A program made the position numbers and the translations under genes. The notes beneath the pieces are model-generated. The model had not been told where the DNA came from. It worked only from the letters and a program-made list of their open reading frames with translations, and made no database searches. 64,000 bases of DNA from Staphylococcus argensis (lineage in GTDB: Bacteria > Bacillota > Bacilli > Staphylococcales > Staphylococcaceae): contig NZ_PPPX01000001.1 in the NCBI RefSeq assembly GCF_002902305.1, positions 1,166,150 to 1,230,149 of the forward strand, written 5' to 3'. Below, piece by piece: positions 21,645 to 31,513 of the stretch (the first letter of the stretch is position 1; each line of letters starts with the position of its first letter).

Positions 21645-22721
21645 TTAATCATATTGTAAATGATGGATTTGGTCATCGTCTAAATGAGTCACGGATTGAT
21701 AAAGCAAAGTACGTGCAGCTTCATAATCACGTATATCAAAGACCGACTCAGTACTGTGAATGTAGCGTGCACACATACCTATAACTGCAGTTGGTACGCC
21801 GGTATTCGCTTTATGAATTTCACCACCGTCTGTACCACCTGGTGAAATGTAATATTGATGTGTAATTTGATGTTCATCAGCAAGTTGTAATAAATAATCT
21901 CTAAAGTTCGGTTTCAATATCATCGTACCGTCTTTAACACGAATTAGCGTGCCGGCACCAATTTGACCCGATAGTTTCTGTTTACCTTGCATATCATTCG
22001 CTGGTGAGCAATCAACTACAAATGCAACGTCTGGACCGATGAGCTCAGCAGATGGACGCGCACCACGTAATCCTACCTCTTCTTGTACGTTCGCCCCGAC
22101 ATACAAATCGACATCTAATTCGACATCTTGTAGCATTTCTAACAACTCGATCCCAATAAGACAGCCGTAACGATTGTCCCATGCCTTGCTTGTATAACGA
22201 TGCTCAGACAATTGCGTGAACGGAGTGTATGGAACGATACTATCCCCAATTTCTATACCTCGCTCACGTACTTCCTCAGCAGAACTATTACCAATATCGA
22301 GCATTAAATCTTCAATTTTAGGTGGTCGATCACCTTGCGTTTGAAAATGTTTCGGTATATTAGAGACGACACCAACGTAATTGTCGCCTTTACGCGTCTT
22401 CACTTGAAGGCGTTGACATTGCCAGATATCTGTCGCTACACCACCGAGATTCGTGAATTGAAGCATACCATTCTCTGTGATATTAGTGAGCATAAAGCCG
22501 ACTTCATCCATATGTGCTGCTACCATCACACGTTTAGCATTCTTCGTCTTCGAACGTTTAACCCCATAGAAACCACCTAAACGGTTATAAACGAAATCGT
22601 CCACGAAAGGTTCCATTTGTTCTATCATGTAGTCTCTTACATCATTTTCAAAGCCTGGAGCGCCATGAAGTTCTGTTAATGATTTCATTCTCTTTAACGT
22701 CTTTTGTTTATCTATAGCCAT
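21645..22721 (-). CDS. ytoP: M42-family aminopeptidase (YtoP)
   Basis: 358-residue cytoplasmic metallopeptidase of the M42 (glutamyl aminopeptidase/endoglucanase-like) family. Metal ligands appear as AHMDEVGFM, KAWDNRYG, QEEVGLRGA, the FVVDCSPAND segment and a late histidine in ARYIHS. It trims N-terminal residues from peptides and normally forms a large dodecamer. The gene sits in the conserved series ytnP, ytoP, ytpP, ytpQ. Confidence 0.92.
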   Translation of the reverse strand: MAIDKQKTLKRMKSLTELHGAPGFENDVRDYMIEQMEPFVDDFVYNRLGGFYGVKRSKTKNAKRVMVAAHMDEVGFMLTNITENGMLQFTNLGGVATDIWQCQRLQVKTRKGDNYVGVVSNIPKHFQTQGDRPPKIEDLMLDIGNSSAEEVRERGIEIGDSIVPYTPFTQLSEHRYTSKAWDNRYGCLIGIELLEMLQDVELDVDLYVGANVQEEVGLRGARPSAELIGPDVAFVVDCSPANDMQGKQKLSGQIGAGTLIRVKDGTMILKPNFRDYLLQLADEHQITHQYYISPGGTDGGEIHKANTGVPTAVIGMCARYIHSTESVFDIRDYEAARTLLYQSVTHLDDDQIHHLQYD

Positions 22722-22812
22722 CTGTTATCTACTCCTCTGTTTATCTCTAGCCAAGGTCGTTGATTTCGCAGACCTTCTTTATATCTATTCGCGTACCTGC
22801 TTATATTAAAAA

Positions 22813-23649
22813 CTAATCAGTGTGTTCTCGCATAATAGAGCTCTCAATCGTTTTACCATCCTCACGATTGAACTTCACTGCGAAATACATCGGGTCGTGA
22901 TAGTACAAGAACCATGTTTCTTCATTAATAAACTGTTGAATGTACTGCTGTTTCTCGCTAATAGAATTCATTGGATAATCATCGTAAGCAGTTACCCACA
23001 ACGGATTGAGATGTGCGTGAGTTGGAAAGATGTCTGCCATATGGACTGCACGTTCACCTTCGCTCTCGAAAGTAATCATACTATGACCGAAACTGTGTCC
23101 GCCTGTGTGTATCATCTTAATACCAGGATAAGGTTCCACAGAATCTTGGTAGAGCTGCACTCGCTCTTGATAATCCCCTTGATTCATCGCCCAATAAGTC
23201 GCTTGACTGCGTATATTGGGATTCAGAAATTCTTCCCATTCATCTCGTTGAATATAGTGCGTTGCATTTGGAAATACCGCATGGCCCTCACTATCAGTAA
23301 GACCGGTTGCGTGGTCGAAATGCATGTGTGTCATAAGCACCATATCAATGTCTTCAGGCTTTAGCTGATGTTGCGCTAATGCTTCTGCAAGGCGACTCTC
23401 ATTGCTCACACCATAGTTACGCAATTGTTTATCAGTCAACTTCCCTTGCCCAATACCCGTATCTACAACGATATTGACATCTTCAGTTTGAATGAGCAAC
23501 GGATGCGTAGGTTGTGGAATTTGATTCTTGTTATTAGATTCGATCTTTCTCGACCATAACGGTTTAGGAACGACGCCAAAGATTGCACCGCCGTCCATGT
23601 GTGTATAGCCACCATCGAGATAGTGAATTGTAAACTGTCCTAGTTTCAT
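22813..23649 (-). CDS. ytnP: Metallo-beta-lactamase-fold hydrolase (YtnP-like)
   Basis: 278 residues. The di-zinc motif HMHFDHATGL, the upstream DTGIGQG turn and later GHSFGHSM and HMADIFPTH place it in the MBL superfamily close to YtnP, a lactonase described in Bacillus. The native substrate here is unknown; lactone or another ester hydrolysis is the family expectation. Conserved place between trmB/ytmP and ytoP. It has its own spacing of 90 bases to the following gene. Confidence 0.85.
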   Translation of the reverse strand: MKLGQFTIHYLDGGYTHMDGGAIFGVVPKPLWSRKIESNNKNQIPQPTHPLLIQTEDVNIVVDTGIGQGKLTDKQLRNYGVSNESRLAEALAQHQLKPEDIDMVLMTHMHFDHATGLTDSEGHAVFPNATHYIQRDEWEEFLNPNIRSQATYWAMNQGDYQERVQLYQDSVEPYPGIKMIHTGGHSFGHSMITFESEGERAVHMADIFPTHAHLNPLWVTAYDDYPMNSISEKQQYIQQFINEETWFLYYHDPMYFAVKFNREDGKTIESSIMREHTD

Positions 23650-23723
23650 AATATCCCCTCTTCAACTGTCATTTAAATCTATATTAATATAGTCTCTCTT
23701 GTCAGTAAAATGTCTGGTTTAAC

Positions 23724-23767
23724 AAAAAAGAGTGAGCACGAACCGTCATCGATTCTACCCACTCTTT
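23724..23767 (-). terminator. Terminator after trmB
   Basis: On the minus strand AAAGAGTG and CACTCTTT close a 41-base hairpin that ends in a U-tract (23724-23729). It separates the ytmP-trmB unit from ytnP. Confidence 0.82.
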
Positions 23768-23791
23768 GTATAGCACTATATAATTGAACAA

Positions 23792-24436
23792 TTAAGATTG
23801 ATGAAAGCGCGCTTCCATTCGATAAATCCGTGAGCCTTTATCTGCAAATTTACGCTCGTACTCTGTTTCGATATTATCTTCATCATCTTCATCGTGTAGA
23901 TTAAGGTTGATTTTAGTAAAATACATACCGAATTGAGACATACTTTCTAGACTATAGGCAAATAATCCTCGATTGTCGGTTTTAAAATGAATCTCGCCGT
24001 CTTCTTTAAGTATCTCTTTATATATCGCTAAAAATGTATGATACGTTAAACGACGTTTCGTATGGCGACGTTTAGGCCAAGGATCTGAGAAATTGAGGAA
24101 AATACGATCAACTTCATGAGGCTCGAAGTAATCCGTTAACTCAGCTGCATCATTGCAAATGAGTTTCAAGTTCGTTAACTCTTGATCAATGACGTCGCGC
24201 AAAATATTAACCATTACATTCTTCTCACGTTCAATCGCAATAAAGTTGATTTCCGGATGCTGTGCAGCAATGGTTGTGATGAATTGACCTCTGCCTGAAC
24301 CAATTTCAATATACAAAGGTTGCTGCTGATCAAACCATTGTGAGAGTTGCTTCGCATGTTCGCCGTCTATATCTACAATGTCAGTATGGGCTTTCAAATA
24401 ATCCTCTGCCCACGGTTTATAGCGCATTCTCATCAT
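23792..24436 (-). CDS. trmB: tRNA (guanine-N7-)-methyltransferase
   Basis: SAM-dependent enzyme that makes m7G46 in the tRNA variable loop. 214 residues. The SAM-binding [10 protein letters not shown] is at about residues 56-65, and the family signature [15 protein letters not shown] is at about 117-131. AAGGAG precedes two consecutive ATGs; I use the first. It starts 9 bases after the ytmP stop, so the pair is cotranscribed, as in Bacillus (ytmP-ytmQ). Confidence 0.95.
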   Translation of the reverse strand: MMRMRYKPWAEDYLKAHTDIVDIDGEHAKQLSQWFDQQQPLYIEIGSGRGQFITTIAAQHPEINFIAIEREKNVMVNILRDVIDQELTNLKLICNDAAELTDYFEPHEVDRIFLNFSDPWPKRRHTKRRLTYHTFLAIYKEILKEDGEIHFKTDNRGLFAYSLESMSQFGMYFTKINLNLHDEDDEDNIETEYERKFADKGSRIYRMEARFHQS

Positions 24437-24445
24437 TCATTCTCC

Positions 24446-25237
24446 TTAAATAAACGCGTTATGATTCATTATTTCGTTTAAGAATTCTAACCAAGTATTC
24501 ATATCTTTAAAGCGCTTCTGATCTTCGTACCATTGAATCACTGCAATAGATTGAATAACGGTATACCATTTCATTCGTTTTTGTAAATCAAGCGTTTCCT
24601 TTACTCCATAACAAGCAAGCCAATCTGACCATTGTGATTCTGGCACGTAGTTATAAAGTAACATACCAATGTCAATCGCAGGATCTGCAATCATCGCATC
24701 TTCCCAATCTACGAGAAATAGTTCATCGTGATCAGAAAGCAACCAGTTATTATGGTTGACATCCCCGTGCACGACCGTGAAGAAACGTGGGTCGAGTTGC
24801 GGGATATGCGCTTCTAAATAAGTGAGCGCTTTACGTACGACATGATGCGTCCATACTTCACGCGACAATGACGCATTAATCTTGGAGAGCATGATTTCAG
24901 GTGTGATGGGTTCCATTTCCATACGTTTCAACATGTTAAGTAATGTTTTAGAGCTATGTATTTTCTTTAAAAGGTTCGTCACACGTGTCTGTGGCATTTC
25001 ATTAAAAGTGAGCTCACGACCGTTCTTCCAGTGTTGCGCAGTGACCACTTCACCTGTCTCGATACGTTTCGTCCACACGAGCTTCGGTACAATACCTTCT
25101 GCAGATAATGCTGCGATAAACGGATTTGAATTGCGTTTTAAAAATAACTTCTGACCATCTTGCTCAGCCATGTAAGCCTCACCAGACGCGCCACCTGCTG
25201 AATCTAATGTCCATCCCAATTGGTAGAACTGCTCCAC
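24446..25237 (-). CDS. ytmP: APH-family phosphotransferase (YtmP)
   Basis: Protein-kinase-like fold of the choline/aminoglycoside kinase type. Catalytic HGDVNHNNWL and the metal-binding DWEDAM are visible, about residues 180-205. Its substrate is unknown. I place the start at the GTG of 25235-25237, with GAGGTG upstream at six bases, giving 263 residues. A longer in-frame reading from 25315 would run through a hairpin (25266-25296), lacks a ribosome binding site, and is unlikely. The long structured leader suggests control at the RNA level. Confidence 0.85.
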   Translation of the reverse strand: MEQFYQLGWTLDSAGGASGEAYMAEQDGQKLFLKRNSNPFIAALSAEGIVPKLVWTKRIETGEVVTAQHWKNGRELTFNEMPQTRVTNLLKKIHSSKTLLNMLKRMEMEPITPEIMLSKINASLSREVWTHHVVRKALTYLEAHIPQLDPRFFTVVHGDVNHNNWLLSDHDELFLVDWEDAMIADPAIDIGMLLYNYVPESQWSDWLACYGVKETLDLQKRMKWYTVIQSIAVIQWYEDQKRFKDMNTWLEFLNEIMNHNAFI

Positions 25238-25265
25238 GTCGTACACCTCACTTTCAATTAGAAAA

Positions 25266-25296
25266 TGGCTCAAGAAAAAGCTGATTTCTAGAGCCA
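25266..25296 (-). promoter_or_regulatory. Hairpin in the ytmP leader
   Basis: On the minus strand TGGCTC (25291-25296) pairs with GAGCCA (25266-25271), followed by TTTTC. It is terminator-like and ends about 30 bases before the ytmP GTG. It could act as an attenuator together with the larger dyad upstream. Confidence 0.5.
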
Positions 25297-25325
25297 AATC
25301 ATACAATTTTGTCACACACTTTAAA

Positions 25326-25383
25326 GCCGAGCTTGAAACTAGGTTATCACTTGCTTTCCTAGCCTACACACCCTTCGCTCGGC
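25326..25383 (-). promoter_or_regulatory. Nested dyad upstream of ytmP (putative leader RNA)
   Basis: GCCGAGC (25326-25332) pairs with GCTCGGC (25377-25383), and inside it CTAGG (25339-25343) pairs with CCTAG (25358-25362). The two nested stems give an RNA-like fold in an otherwise AT-rich spacer. I do not recognise the family. Confidence 0.5.
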
Positions 25384-25800
25384 AACTTATCTTGAAGTTA
25401 AAGTACCCTCAACGATAGAATATGTATTTACCTCTAACCCTTGTCATGGCAGGTTTTATAGAGATTTCTTAACTACTATGTATATCCGTTCTTATTTCGA
25501 AAGACTCATATTGAATTTTATAATTTTTGGTTGGCGATTTCAACCTAAAAACCAAAACTAAATGTCACATTTTACTTACTTGTGATATTATTAATCTTAA
25601 AATTTGACTCCCTCAAATTATATCACATTATCGGTCTTAAGACTTAGTAAGTATATAGATAATTTTAAAAATGTCACAAAAAAGTAAAGAGATGATAACA
25701 AAAACTTTAATCTCTCATTTCATTTCTTATACCCAAATTGTTAGAGCAACTCACTTAATATATCATAATTTCATCACTCTACAATAATCAAAAATCTCAC
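25384..25800. other. AT-rich gene-free spacer
   Basis: About 415 bases between the ytmP leader and the dat terminator. No ribosome binding site with a credible ORF is visible on either strand. A weak stem AGAGAT/ATCTCT lies near 25690-25718. The promoter of ytmP should be in here, but I cannot place it with confidence. Confidence 0.4.
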
Positions 25801-25806
25801 GTAGAA

Positions 25807-25862
25807 TAAAAAAAGTACTTCAAGAAAAAGCACATCAATTTGTGCCCTATCTCGAAGTACTC
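25807..25862 (-). terminator. Terminator of the pepV-dat operon
   Basis: AGTACTTC (25814-25821) pairs with GAAGTACT (25854-25861), with an inner GCAC/GTGC stem. On the minus strand seven U residues follow (25807-25813). It lies just after the dat stop. Confidence 0.88.
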
Positions 25863-25878
25863 GCTTAGCTCAATTCAC

Positions 25879-26727
25879 TTATATACAACGTGTATCTATA
25901 TAATGATTAAAGCGTGTCTGCAATTGTTTAGTAATTGGACCTACTTCTCCATTACCAACCTGTTCACCATCTAATTTAATGACACCCATGATTTCTACAG
26001 AGGTATTCGTGATGATCACTTCATCCGCATTTTTAAGGAAATCTACATCAAATGTTTCTTCTTTAAACGGGATACCTTCATCTTCACAAATCCAGCTCAC
26101 GACTTGACGAGTGATACCATTCAGAATGTAGTTATTGATTGGATGTGTATAAATCACGCCATCTTTCACAGCATACGCGTTACTTGCTGATCCTTCTGTA
26201 ACGATACCATCTCTATGTTGAATCGCTTCATCTGCATTATATTTTTCTGCGTATTCACGTGCGAGAACATTACCGAGTAAGTTTAAACTTTTAATATCAC
26301 AACGTAACCAGCGTATATCCTTGGTAGTCACTGCACTAATTCCTTGGTCCATATCTTTGAATGGACGACCATAACTTTTACTAAAGCCCATCAACGTTGG
26401 CTCAACTGGCGGAGTTGGGAAACGATGATCACGAGGCGCAGCGCCACGTGTGATTTGAAGATAAACGCCGCCATTTACAACTTTGTTTGCTACTACGAGT
26501 TCTTTCACAAGCTCTGTTAAAGAGTCTACTGTATGATCGATGTCTAAACCGATTTCATTCGCGCTACGTAACAAACGTTCGAAATGTTCTTTAGCGGTAA
26601 AAATCTTATTGTTGTATACGCGAATATATTCATAGATACCATCCCCAAAAATAAATCCACGGTCATTGTATGGAATGGTTGCTTCTTGTTCGTCTACGAG
26701 TTTCTGATTGATTAATACCTTTGTCAT
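25879..26727 (-). CDS. dat: D-amino-acid aminotransferase
   Basis: PLP fold-type IV enzyme that makes D-glutamate from D-alanine and 2-oxoglutarate, feeding peptidoglycan. 282 residues. The catalytic lysine is in [10 protein letters not shown] (about residue 146), and GSASNAY and [10 protein letters not shown] contribute to cofactor binding. GGAGGG precedes the ATG. It starts 2 bases after the pepV stop, a pairing known from S. aureus and related species. Confidence 0.94.
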   Translation of the reverse strand: MTKVLINQKLVDEQEATIPYNDRGFIFGDGIYEYIRVYNNKIFTAKEHFERLLRSANEIGLDIDHTVDSLTELVKELVVANKVVNGGVYLQITRGAAPRDHRFPTPPVEPTLMGFSKSYGRPFKDMDQGISAVTTKDIRWLRCDIKSLNLLGNVLAREYAEKYNADEAIQHRDGIVTEGSASNAYAVKDGVIYTHPINNYILNGITRQVVSWICEDEGIPFKEETFDVDFLKNADEVIITNTSVEIMGVIKLDGEQVGNGEVGPITKQLQTRFNHYIDTRCI

Positions 26728-26729
26728 AA

Positions 26730-28139
26730 CTATCCCTCCACACAGATTGAATAAAGTGCCTCTAAGTAAATACTTGTTGCGCGGAATAATTGATCCTTCG
26801 TAATATATTCATTCTTCTGATGCATGAGATCTTCAGATTCCGGGAACATCGCACCAAATGCGACACCTTTATCTAAGTTACGTGCATACGTACCGCCACC
26901 GATAGTATAAGGGTCTGAGTTGTCACCTGTTTGGTTACGGTAAGCTTCAACAAGTTTTTGTACAAATGGGTCATCTTTCTCAACATAATGTGGTTCTTGA
27001 ACTTTACCCATTTCGATGCTGAAACCAAATTCTTTAATTTCTTCTTCAAAACGTGCCATCGATTTATCAAATTCGAAACCTTGAGGATAGCGTAAGTTGA
27101 CACCGAATTTGCCACCTTGTTGGTTATCATAACTTACGACACCTACGTTAGTTGTGACATCTCCCATGTTGTCAGTATGGAATTTCATTCCCATCTTCTC
27201 ACCAAAATGAGATTCAAATAAATATCTTTCACCTATTTGAACAAAGTTCGTAGCTGTCTTGTCTAAGTTGAGCGTCGCTAAGAAATGTAGTAAATACAAT
27301 CCAGCATTCACGCCGATGGATGGATCCATACCATGAACTGCTTTACCTTCAACATTTAAGTGGAGGATGCCACTATCGACATAATTTGAACCTTCGAGTT
27401 GATGTTCAACTAAGAATTGTTCAAAGTTTTGGATGACATCTGTCATATTCTCTTTTACAAACAAACGTGCTGTAGCTTGATCAGGCACCATATTATAACG
27501 TTGACCAGATTCGAAAGCATACAATTCATATTCAGGCTCGTCATCGTCATCATCTTTTTGATCTTGCACAATGTCGAATACACTGATTCCCTTTTCACCG
27601 TGAATAGCAGGGAATTCAGCATCTGGAGCAAAGCCTAATTCAGGCATTTCTTCAGTCTTGAAGTAACGGTCCGTACATAACCAGTCTGATTCCTCGTCCG
27701 TACCGATGATGATATGTATACGTTTCTTCCAGTCCACATTCATCTCATTTAGAATCTTAACTGCGTAGTAAGCAGCAATTGTTGGTCCTTTGTCATCTAA
27801 AGAGCCACGTGCGATAATACGATCGTCTGTTACGACTGGGTCGAATGGATCGCTATCCCAACCTTCTCCAGCTGGCACAACATCCACATGACAGAGAATT
27901 CCAAATACGTCATCGCCTGCACCTGCTTCTAAGCGTCCGGCAATATGGTCTACGTCATGTGTATTGAAGCCATCTCTGTCAGCTAGTTGATACATGTAGT
28001 CTAATGCTTTGCGCGGGCCAGGACCTACTGGATTATCTTCTGAGGCCTTGTCATCGTCTCTGACACTTTCGATTGATAGTAATCCTTTCAAATCTTCAAT
28101 AATTTGATCTTCATACGCTTGTACTTTTTCTTTCCACAT
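26730..28139 (-). CDS. pepV: Dipeptidase PepV
   Basis: M20-family di-zinc dipeptidase of 469 residues. The motifs [31 protein letters not shown] and the late GGGTYARN are all present; the acidic run [10 protein letters not shown] (about residue 205) is a surface loop. It releases amino acids from short peptides in the cytoplasm. AAGGAAG precedes the ATG. The gene is the first of the pepV-dat pair. Confidence 0.94.
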   Translation of the reverse strand: MWKEKVQAYEDQIIEDLKGLLSIESVRDDDKASEDNPVGPGPRKALDYMYQLADRDGFNTHDVDHIAGRLEAGAGDDVFGILCHVDVVPAGEGWDSDPFDPVVTDDRIIARGSLDDKGPTIAAYYAVKILNEMNVDWKKRIHIIIGTDEESDWLCTDRYFKTEEMPELGFAPDAEFPAIHGEKGISVFDIVQDQKDDDDDEPEYELYAFESGQRYNMVPDQATARLFVKENMTDVIQNFEQFLVEHQLEGSNYVDSGILHLNVEGKAVHGMDPSIGVNAGLYLLHFLATLNLDKTATNFVQIGERYLFESHFGEKMGMKFHTDNMGDVTTNVGVVSYDNQQGGKFGVNLRYPQGFEFDKSMARFEEEIKEFGFSIEMGKVQEPHYVEKDDPFVQKLVEAYRNQTGDNSDPYTIGGGTYARNLDKGVAFGAMFPESEDLMHQKNEYITKDQLFRATSIYLEALYSICVEG

Positions 28140-28227
28140 TACTTATCAACTTCCTTTGTTTAAAAACTGGGTTTCTCTTTATTCTACATCAAATTAAACG
28201 TGAACTACAGTAGGAAGAACAAATTTC

Positions 28228-28260
28228 TCAGAATAATTTCTACTGTTTAAATAATTCTGA
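28228..28260. promoter_or_regulatory. Inverted repeat upstream of pepV
   Basis: TCAGAATAATT and AATAATTCTGA form an imperfect palindrome (10 of 11 pairs) with an 11-base centre, about 90 bases before the pepV start. It may be an operator or a chance AT-rich dyad. The rest of 28140-28386 shows nothing more. Confidence 0.35.
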
Positions 28261-28386
28261 ACTTTAATATTATACGTTCTACCCGTCTATGAACATATCT
28301 ACCCTAAGAAATAAAGGTCATTCAAAAACGAATACGACTTGCTTTTATATAGATGTTATGCATTCTTGACGACAATCTTTCCTATC

Positions 28387-28421
28387 AAAAAAGCTTGGCC
28401 CACAACGTATGTAAGCCAAGC
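28387..28421 (-). terminator. Terminator of the murJ-rsuA-ytxH operon
   Basis: On the minus strand GCTTGGC and GCCAAGC form the stem and six U residues follow (28387-28392). It lies just after the YtxH-like gene. Confidence 0.85.
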
Positions 28422-28435
28422 ACAAATCTCATTTA

Positions 28436-28924
28436 TTATTTGTTTTTATCTTGTTTTGGTTGGTTTTGATTATTTTTCAAATCTTCTTCAGAAACCACAC
28501 GTAAGTTGTTTGAAGGATCTACAGCACCTTCGTCAGCGAAGCGTGCTTCTTCAACGTGGTCTTCCTTCTTCTCTTCACCGTTGATGAAGCGTTCTTTTTG
28601 TTCATTTAAGAAACCTTTAGGATCTTCTTTCACCTTTTTAGCATAGGCTTTAGGATCTTTCTTCACTTCTTCAATAGTGTCTCCAGCTTTTTCTTGTAAG
28701 TCACTTGCTACAGAGCTTGCTTTCTCTTTATAATTCTGAGCCGCTTCTTTCGCGTTCTCTTTATAAGATTCAGCTACCTCTTTCGCATTCTGTTTGTAGC
28801 CTTCTGGATCTTCTTTGTATTTGTTGTACTCTTCCTTTAATCTATCTCTGTTTTCTTTACGAGATAAAAGTACTGCTGTGGCAACACCGCCGAGTCCTAA
28901 TACAACTTTAAGAAACTTAGACAT
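28436..28924 (-). CDS. YtxH domain-containing protein
   Basis: 162 residues. A short N-terminal hydrophobic helix (KVVLGLGGVATAVLLS) is followed by a highly charged, helical body with a recurring 11-residue beat, NAKEVAESYKE and NAKEAAQNYKE, reminiscent of apolipoprotein/LEA-like repeats. The function is unknown; such proteins are often stress-linked and membrane-attached. The ATG at 28922-28924 has GAGGTG upstream. It follows rsuA by 22 bases and ends the operon. Confidence 0.82.
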   Translation of the reverse strand: MSKFLKVVLGLGGVATAVLLSRKENRDRLKEEYNKYKEDPEGYKQNAKEVAESYKENAKEAAQNYKEKASSVASDLQEKAGDTIEEVKKDPKAYAKKVKEDPKGFLNEQKERFINGEEKKEDHVEEARFADEGAVDPSNNLRVVSEEDLKNNQNQPKQDKNK

Positions 28925-28946
28925 AATTAACACCTCTTTTTTATAG

Positions 28947-29642
28947 TTATTGTTTCAGTAACTCTAATTCTTCCTGAGTTAATTGGCGATACGTACCAGG
29001 AGCTAAGTCTTCATCAAGTGGAAGCGCTCCAATCTTGATGCGTTTCAATGCCTTTACCTCATTATCAATGGCATGAAACATTCGTTTAACTTGATGATAC
29101 CGTCCCTCATATAGAGTTACTAACGATTGATTGGGAGTATCAGTAGGTTTCAATATAGCTGGTTTCGTAGCACCATCATTTAACTCTATACCCGATTTAA
29201 ACATATCTATATCATGATTGGTAATATTTTTTTCTGATAGTACTTCATAAGTTTTGGCCACATGCTTTTTGGGGCTCATCAAATCATGATTGAACTGCCC
29301 GTCGTTCGTAATTAATAGCAACCCTTCTGTATCCTTATCTAAGCGGCCTACAGGAAAGATGCCTAGGTGCTGATACTCTGAAACGAGATCAATGACTGTG
29401 CGCTGTGCATCATCTTCAGTTGCTGAAATCACACCTTTAGGTTTGTTCAACATGAGATAGATCTTATCAATATAACCTATCGTCTCTCCATCGCAACAAA
29501 CCTTGTCATCTTCTGGATCCACATGGACTTTCGGTGACTTTTCAACCTGATCATTGATCGTCACGCGACCTTTCTTCAACAGCTGCTTGACTTCTGAACG
29601 CGTTCCTACTCCCATCTGAGCTAAGTATTTATCTATTCTCAT
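28947..29642 (-). CDS. rsuA: 16S rRNA pseudouridine synthase (RsuA family)
   Basis: Makes pseudouridine in small-subunit rRNA (position 516 in E. coli). 231 residues: an S4 domain at the N-terminus (MRIDKYLAQMGVGTRSEVKQ) and a RluB/E-type catalytic domain with the aspartate in GRLDKDTEGLLL (about residue 104). Its ATG overlaps the stop codon of murJ by four bases (ATGA), so translation is coupled. Confidence 0.92.
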   Translation of the reverse strand: MRIDKYLAQMGVGTRSEVKQLLKKGRVTINDQVEKSPKVHVDPEDDKVCCDGETIGYIDKIYLMLNKPKGVISATEDDAQRTVIDLVSEYQHLGIFPVGRLDKDTEGLLLITNDGQFNHDLMSPKKHVAKTYEVLSEKNITNHDIDMFKSGIELNDGATKPAILKPTDTPNQSLVTLYEGRYHQVKRMFHAIDNEVKALKRIKIGALPLDEDLAPGTYRQLTQEELELLKQ

Positions 29643-31276
29643 TTTAAAAATCCTATCTTACTACGTATCTTATTCGGAATATCTCCTAAGAATTCATCCG
29701 CAAGATGTGTCTTCATTGAGATGATACCGTAAATCAAGGCACCGACGATAACACCGACGATAAGAATGATGAGCGCGTTCACTTTGCTTACTGGTGATAA
29801 GAACAGTTGAAGAATGAAGAATGTCAGTTCTACACCAATCATCATGATAAAGCCGTACATGAATATTTTACCGAATTGAATCCACGTTTCGCGGAAATCG
29901 TATTTCGCATAGACCTTTAAGATAATTAAATTACAAATATTTGCGAACAACAACGCAATACCTGTTGAAAGTACCGCACCTGGAGTGTGGAAGAGCATTA
30001 TTAATGGTACGTTCAATCCAAGTTTAATCACGACTGCTGCTACGATGACGAAAACAGTGAGTTTCTGCTTATCAATACCTTGGAGCATTGAAGCTGTCAC
30101 ACTCAATAAGGCAATTAAGATTGATACTGGCGCATAGAAGAATAATAATAAACTTCCGTCTGGTTGGAATTTATAGAATACTGTGTACAGCGGTAATGCC
30201 AGTGCCATAATACCTAAACTTGCAGGGACCGTGATAAACATCAACACCCCTAGAGATGTACGAATTTGACGGTGCATCTCTGTCGTTTCACCTGAAGCAA
30301 ACGTCTTTGTAATGAATGGAATTAAGCTCACTGCAAACCCTGCAGATAAAGACGTCGGAATCATAACAATCTTGTTTGTCGTGAAGTTTAACATCGTAAA
30401 GAAACTATCATGTAAACTTTGCGGTACACCTGCTAAACCTAGAGCAAAGTTATGTGTGAACTGGTCCACCATATTGAACAGTGGGAAGTTCAAACTAACG
30501 ATAACGAATGGGATACTGTACGAAATAATTTCTTTATACATTTGCCCGTACGAAACATCGATGTCAGTATGATCTTCTTGAACCATCTTCTCAATATTTG
30601 ACTTTCTTTTACGCCAATAAAACCACAGTGTGAAGATACCGATAATCGCACCCACCGCGGCACCAAATGTAGCTACACCATTGGCTAATAATAGCGAACC
30701 ATGATAGACATTCAGTACTAAGTATGCACCCACTAAGATGAATAGAATACGTGCAATTTGCTCTGTCACTTCTGACACGGCAGTAGGTCCCATCGATTTA
30801 TAACCTTGAAAGACCCCTCTCCATGTCGCGAGAAGTGGAATAAAGATGACTACGAAACTGATGATTCGTATAATCCACGTAATATCAGCGAGTGTCCAAC
30901 CACCTTGAGCACCGTTCTCATGTGCGAGTGTCACGTGCGCAATCGTTGGCGCTAAACCGTAAAGCACTAAAAAGCCGATAATACCAGTGATCGCCATCAC
31001 TATAAAGCTTGACCGATAGAGCTTTCGGCTCACCTTGTAAGCGCCCAAAGCATTATATTTGGAAACATATTTAGACGCTGCTAGTGGTACACCTGCCGTC
31101 GCTACCGCAATAGCGATATTATACGGTGTGTAAGCATAACTGAACGGGGCGAGATTCTTCTCATCCCCCATAATGTGATAGAAAGGAATGTTGTAAATTA
31201 CACCGAGCACTTTGGTGATCAAGATACTCAATGTAATAAGAAACGTTCCCCTCACTAATTCTTTACTTTCACTCAT
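29639..31276 (-). CDS. murJ: Lipid II flippase MurJ / MOP-superfamily exporter
   Basis: 545-residue polytopic membrane protein of the polysaccharide transport (SpoVB/YtgP/MurJ) group, with about 14 predicted hydrophobic helices. It should flip undecaprenyl-linked peptidoglycan precursors. The S. aureus homologue next to an rsuA-type gene is SAV1754, described as MurJ. The N-terminus (MSESKELVRGTFLITLSI) leads straight into the first helix. It starts the murJ-rsuA-ytxH unit. Confidence 0.85.
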   Translation of the reverse strand: MSESKELVRGTFLITLSILITKVLGVIYNIPFYHIMGDEKNLAPFSYAYTPYNIAIAVATAGVPLAASKYVSKYNALGAYKVSRKLYRSSFIVMAITGIIGFLVLYGLAPTIAHVTLAHENGAQGGWTLADITWIIRIISFVVIFIPLLATWRGVFQGYKSMGPTAVSEVTEQIARILFILVGAYLVLNVYHGSLLLANGVATFGAAVGAIIGIFTLWFYWRKRKSNIEKMVQEDHTDIDVSYGQMYKEIISYSIPFVIVSLNFPLFNMVDQFTHNFALGLAGVPQSLHDSFFTMLNFTTNKIVMIPTSLSAGFAVSLIPFITKTFASGETTEMHRQIRTSLGVLMFITVPASLGIMALALPLYTVFYKFQPDGSLLLFFYAPVSILIALLSVTASMLQGIDKQKLTVFVIVAAVVIKLGLNVPLIMLFHTPGAVLSTGIALLFANICNLIILKVYAKYDFRETWIQFGKIFMYGFIMMIGVELTFFILQLFLSPVSKVNALIILIVGVIVGALIYGIISMKTHLADEFLGDIPNKIRSKIGFLK

Positions 31277-31513
31277 CCATATCTTCCTATCTTTAATTAA
31301 GTTTTTCTATAATTACCATAAATTTTATCATAACGTTATACGACTGATTTTTCAAAACTATATTACTATAAAATGATTATCGCTGCGAGATATTATATCA
31401 TTATGACACTAAAAGTTTGAGAATTTCTCATACACTCACCCTATAACATACGAGCTAACATTGCTATAATACACTAATGAATAGACGGATTATCCTAAAA
31501 TGGAGGATTAAAC

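Noticed and set aside
25238..25315. N-terminal extension of ytmP from a GTG at 25315
   Set aside because: No ribosome binding site, and the segment passes through a terminator-like hairpin. The GTG at 25237 has GAGGTG at six bases and gives the family length.
31277..31513. Possible small RNA or peptide gene between murJ and ytfP
   Set aside because: Only an extended -10 box for ytfP and AT-rich sequence; no stable stem or translation signal.
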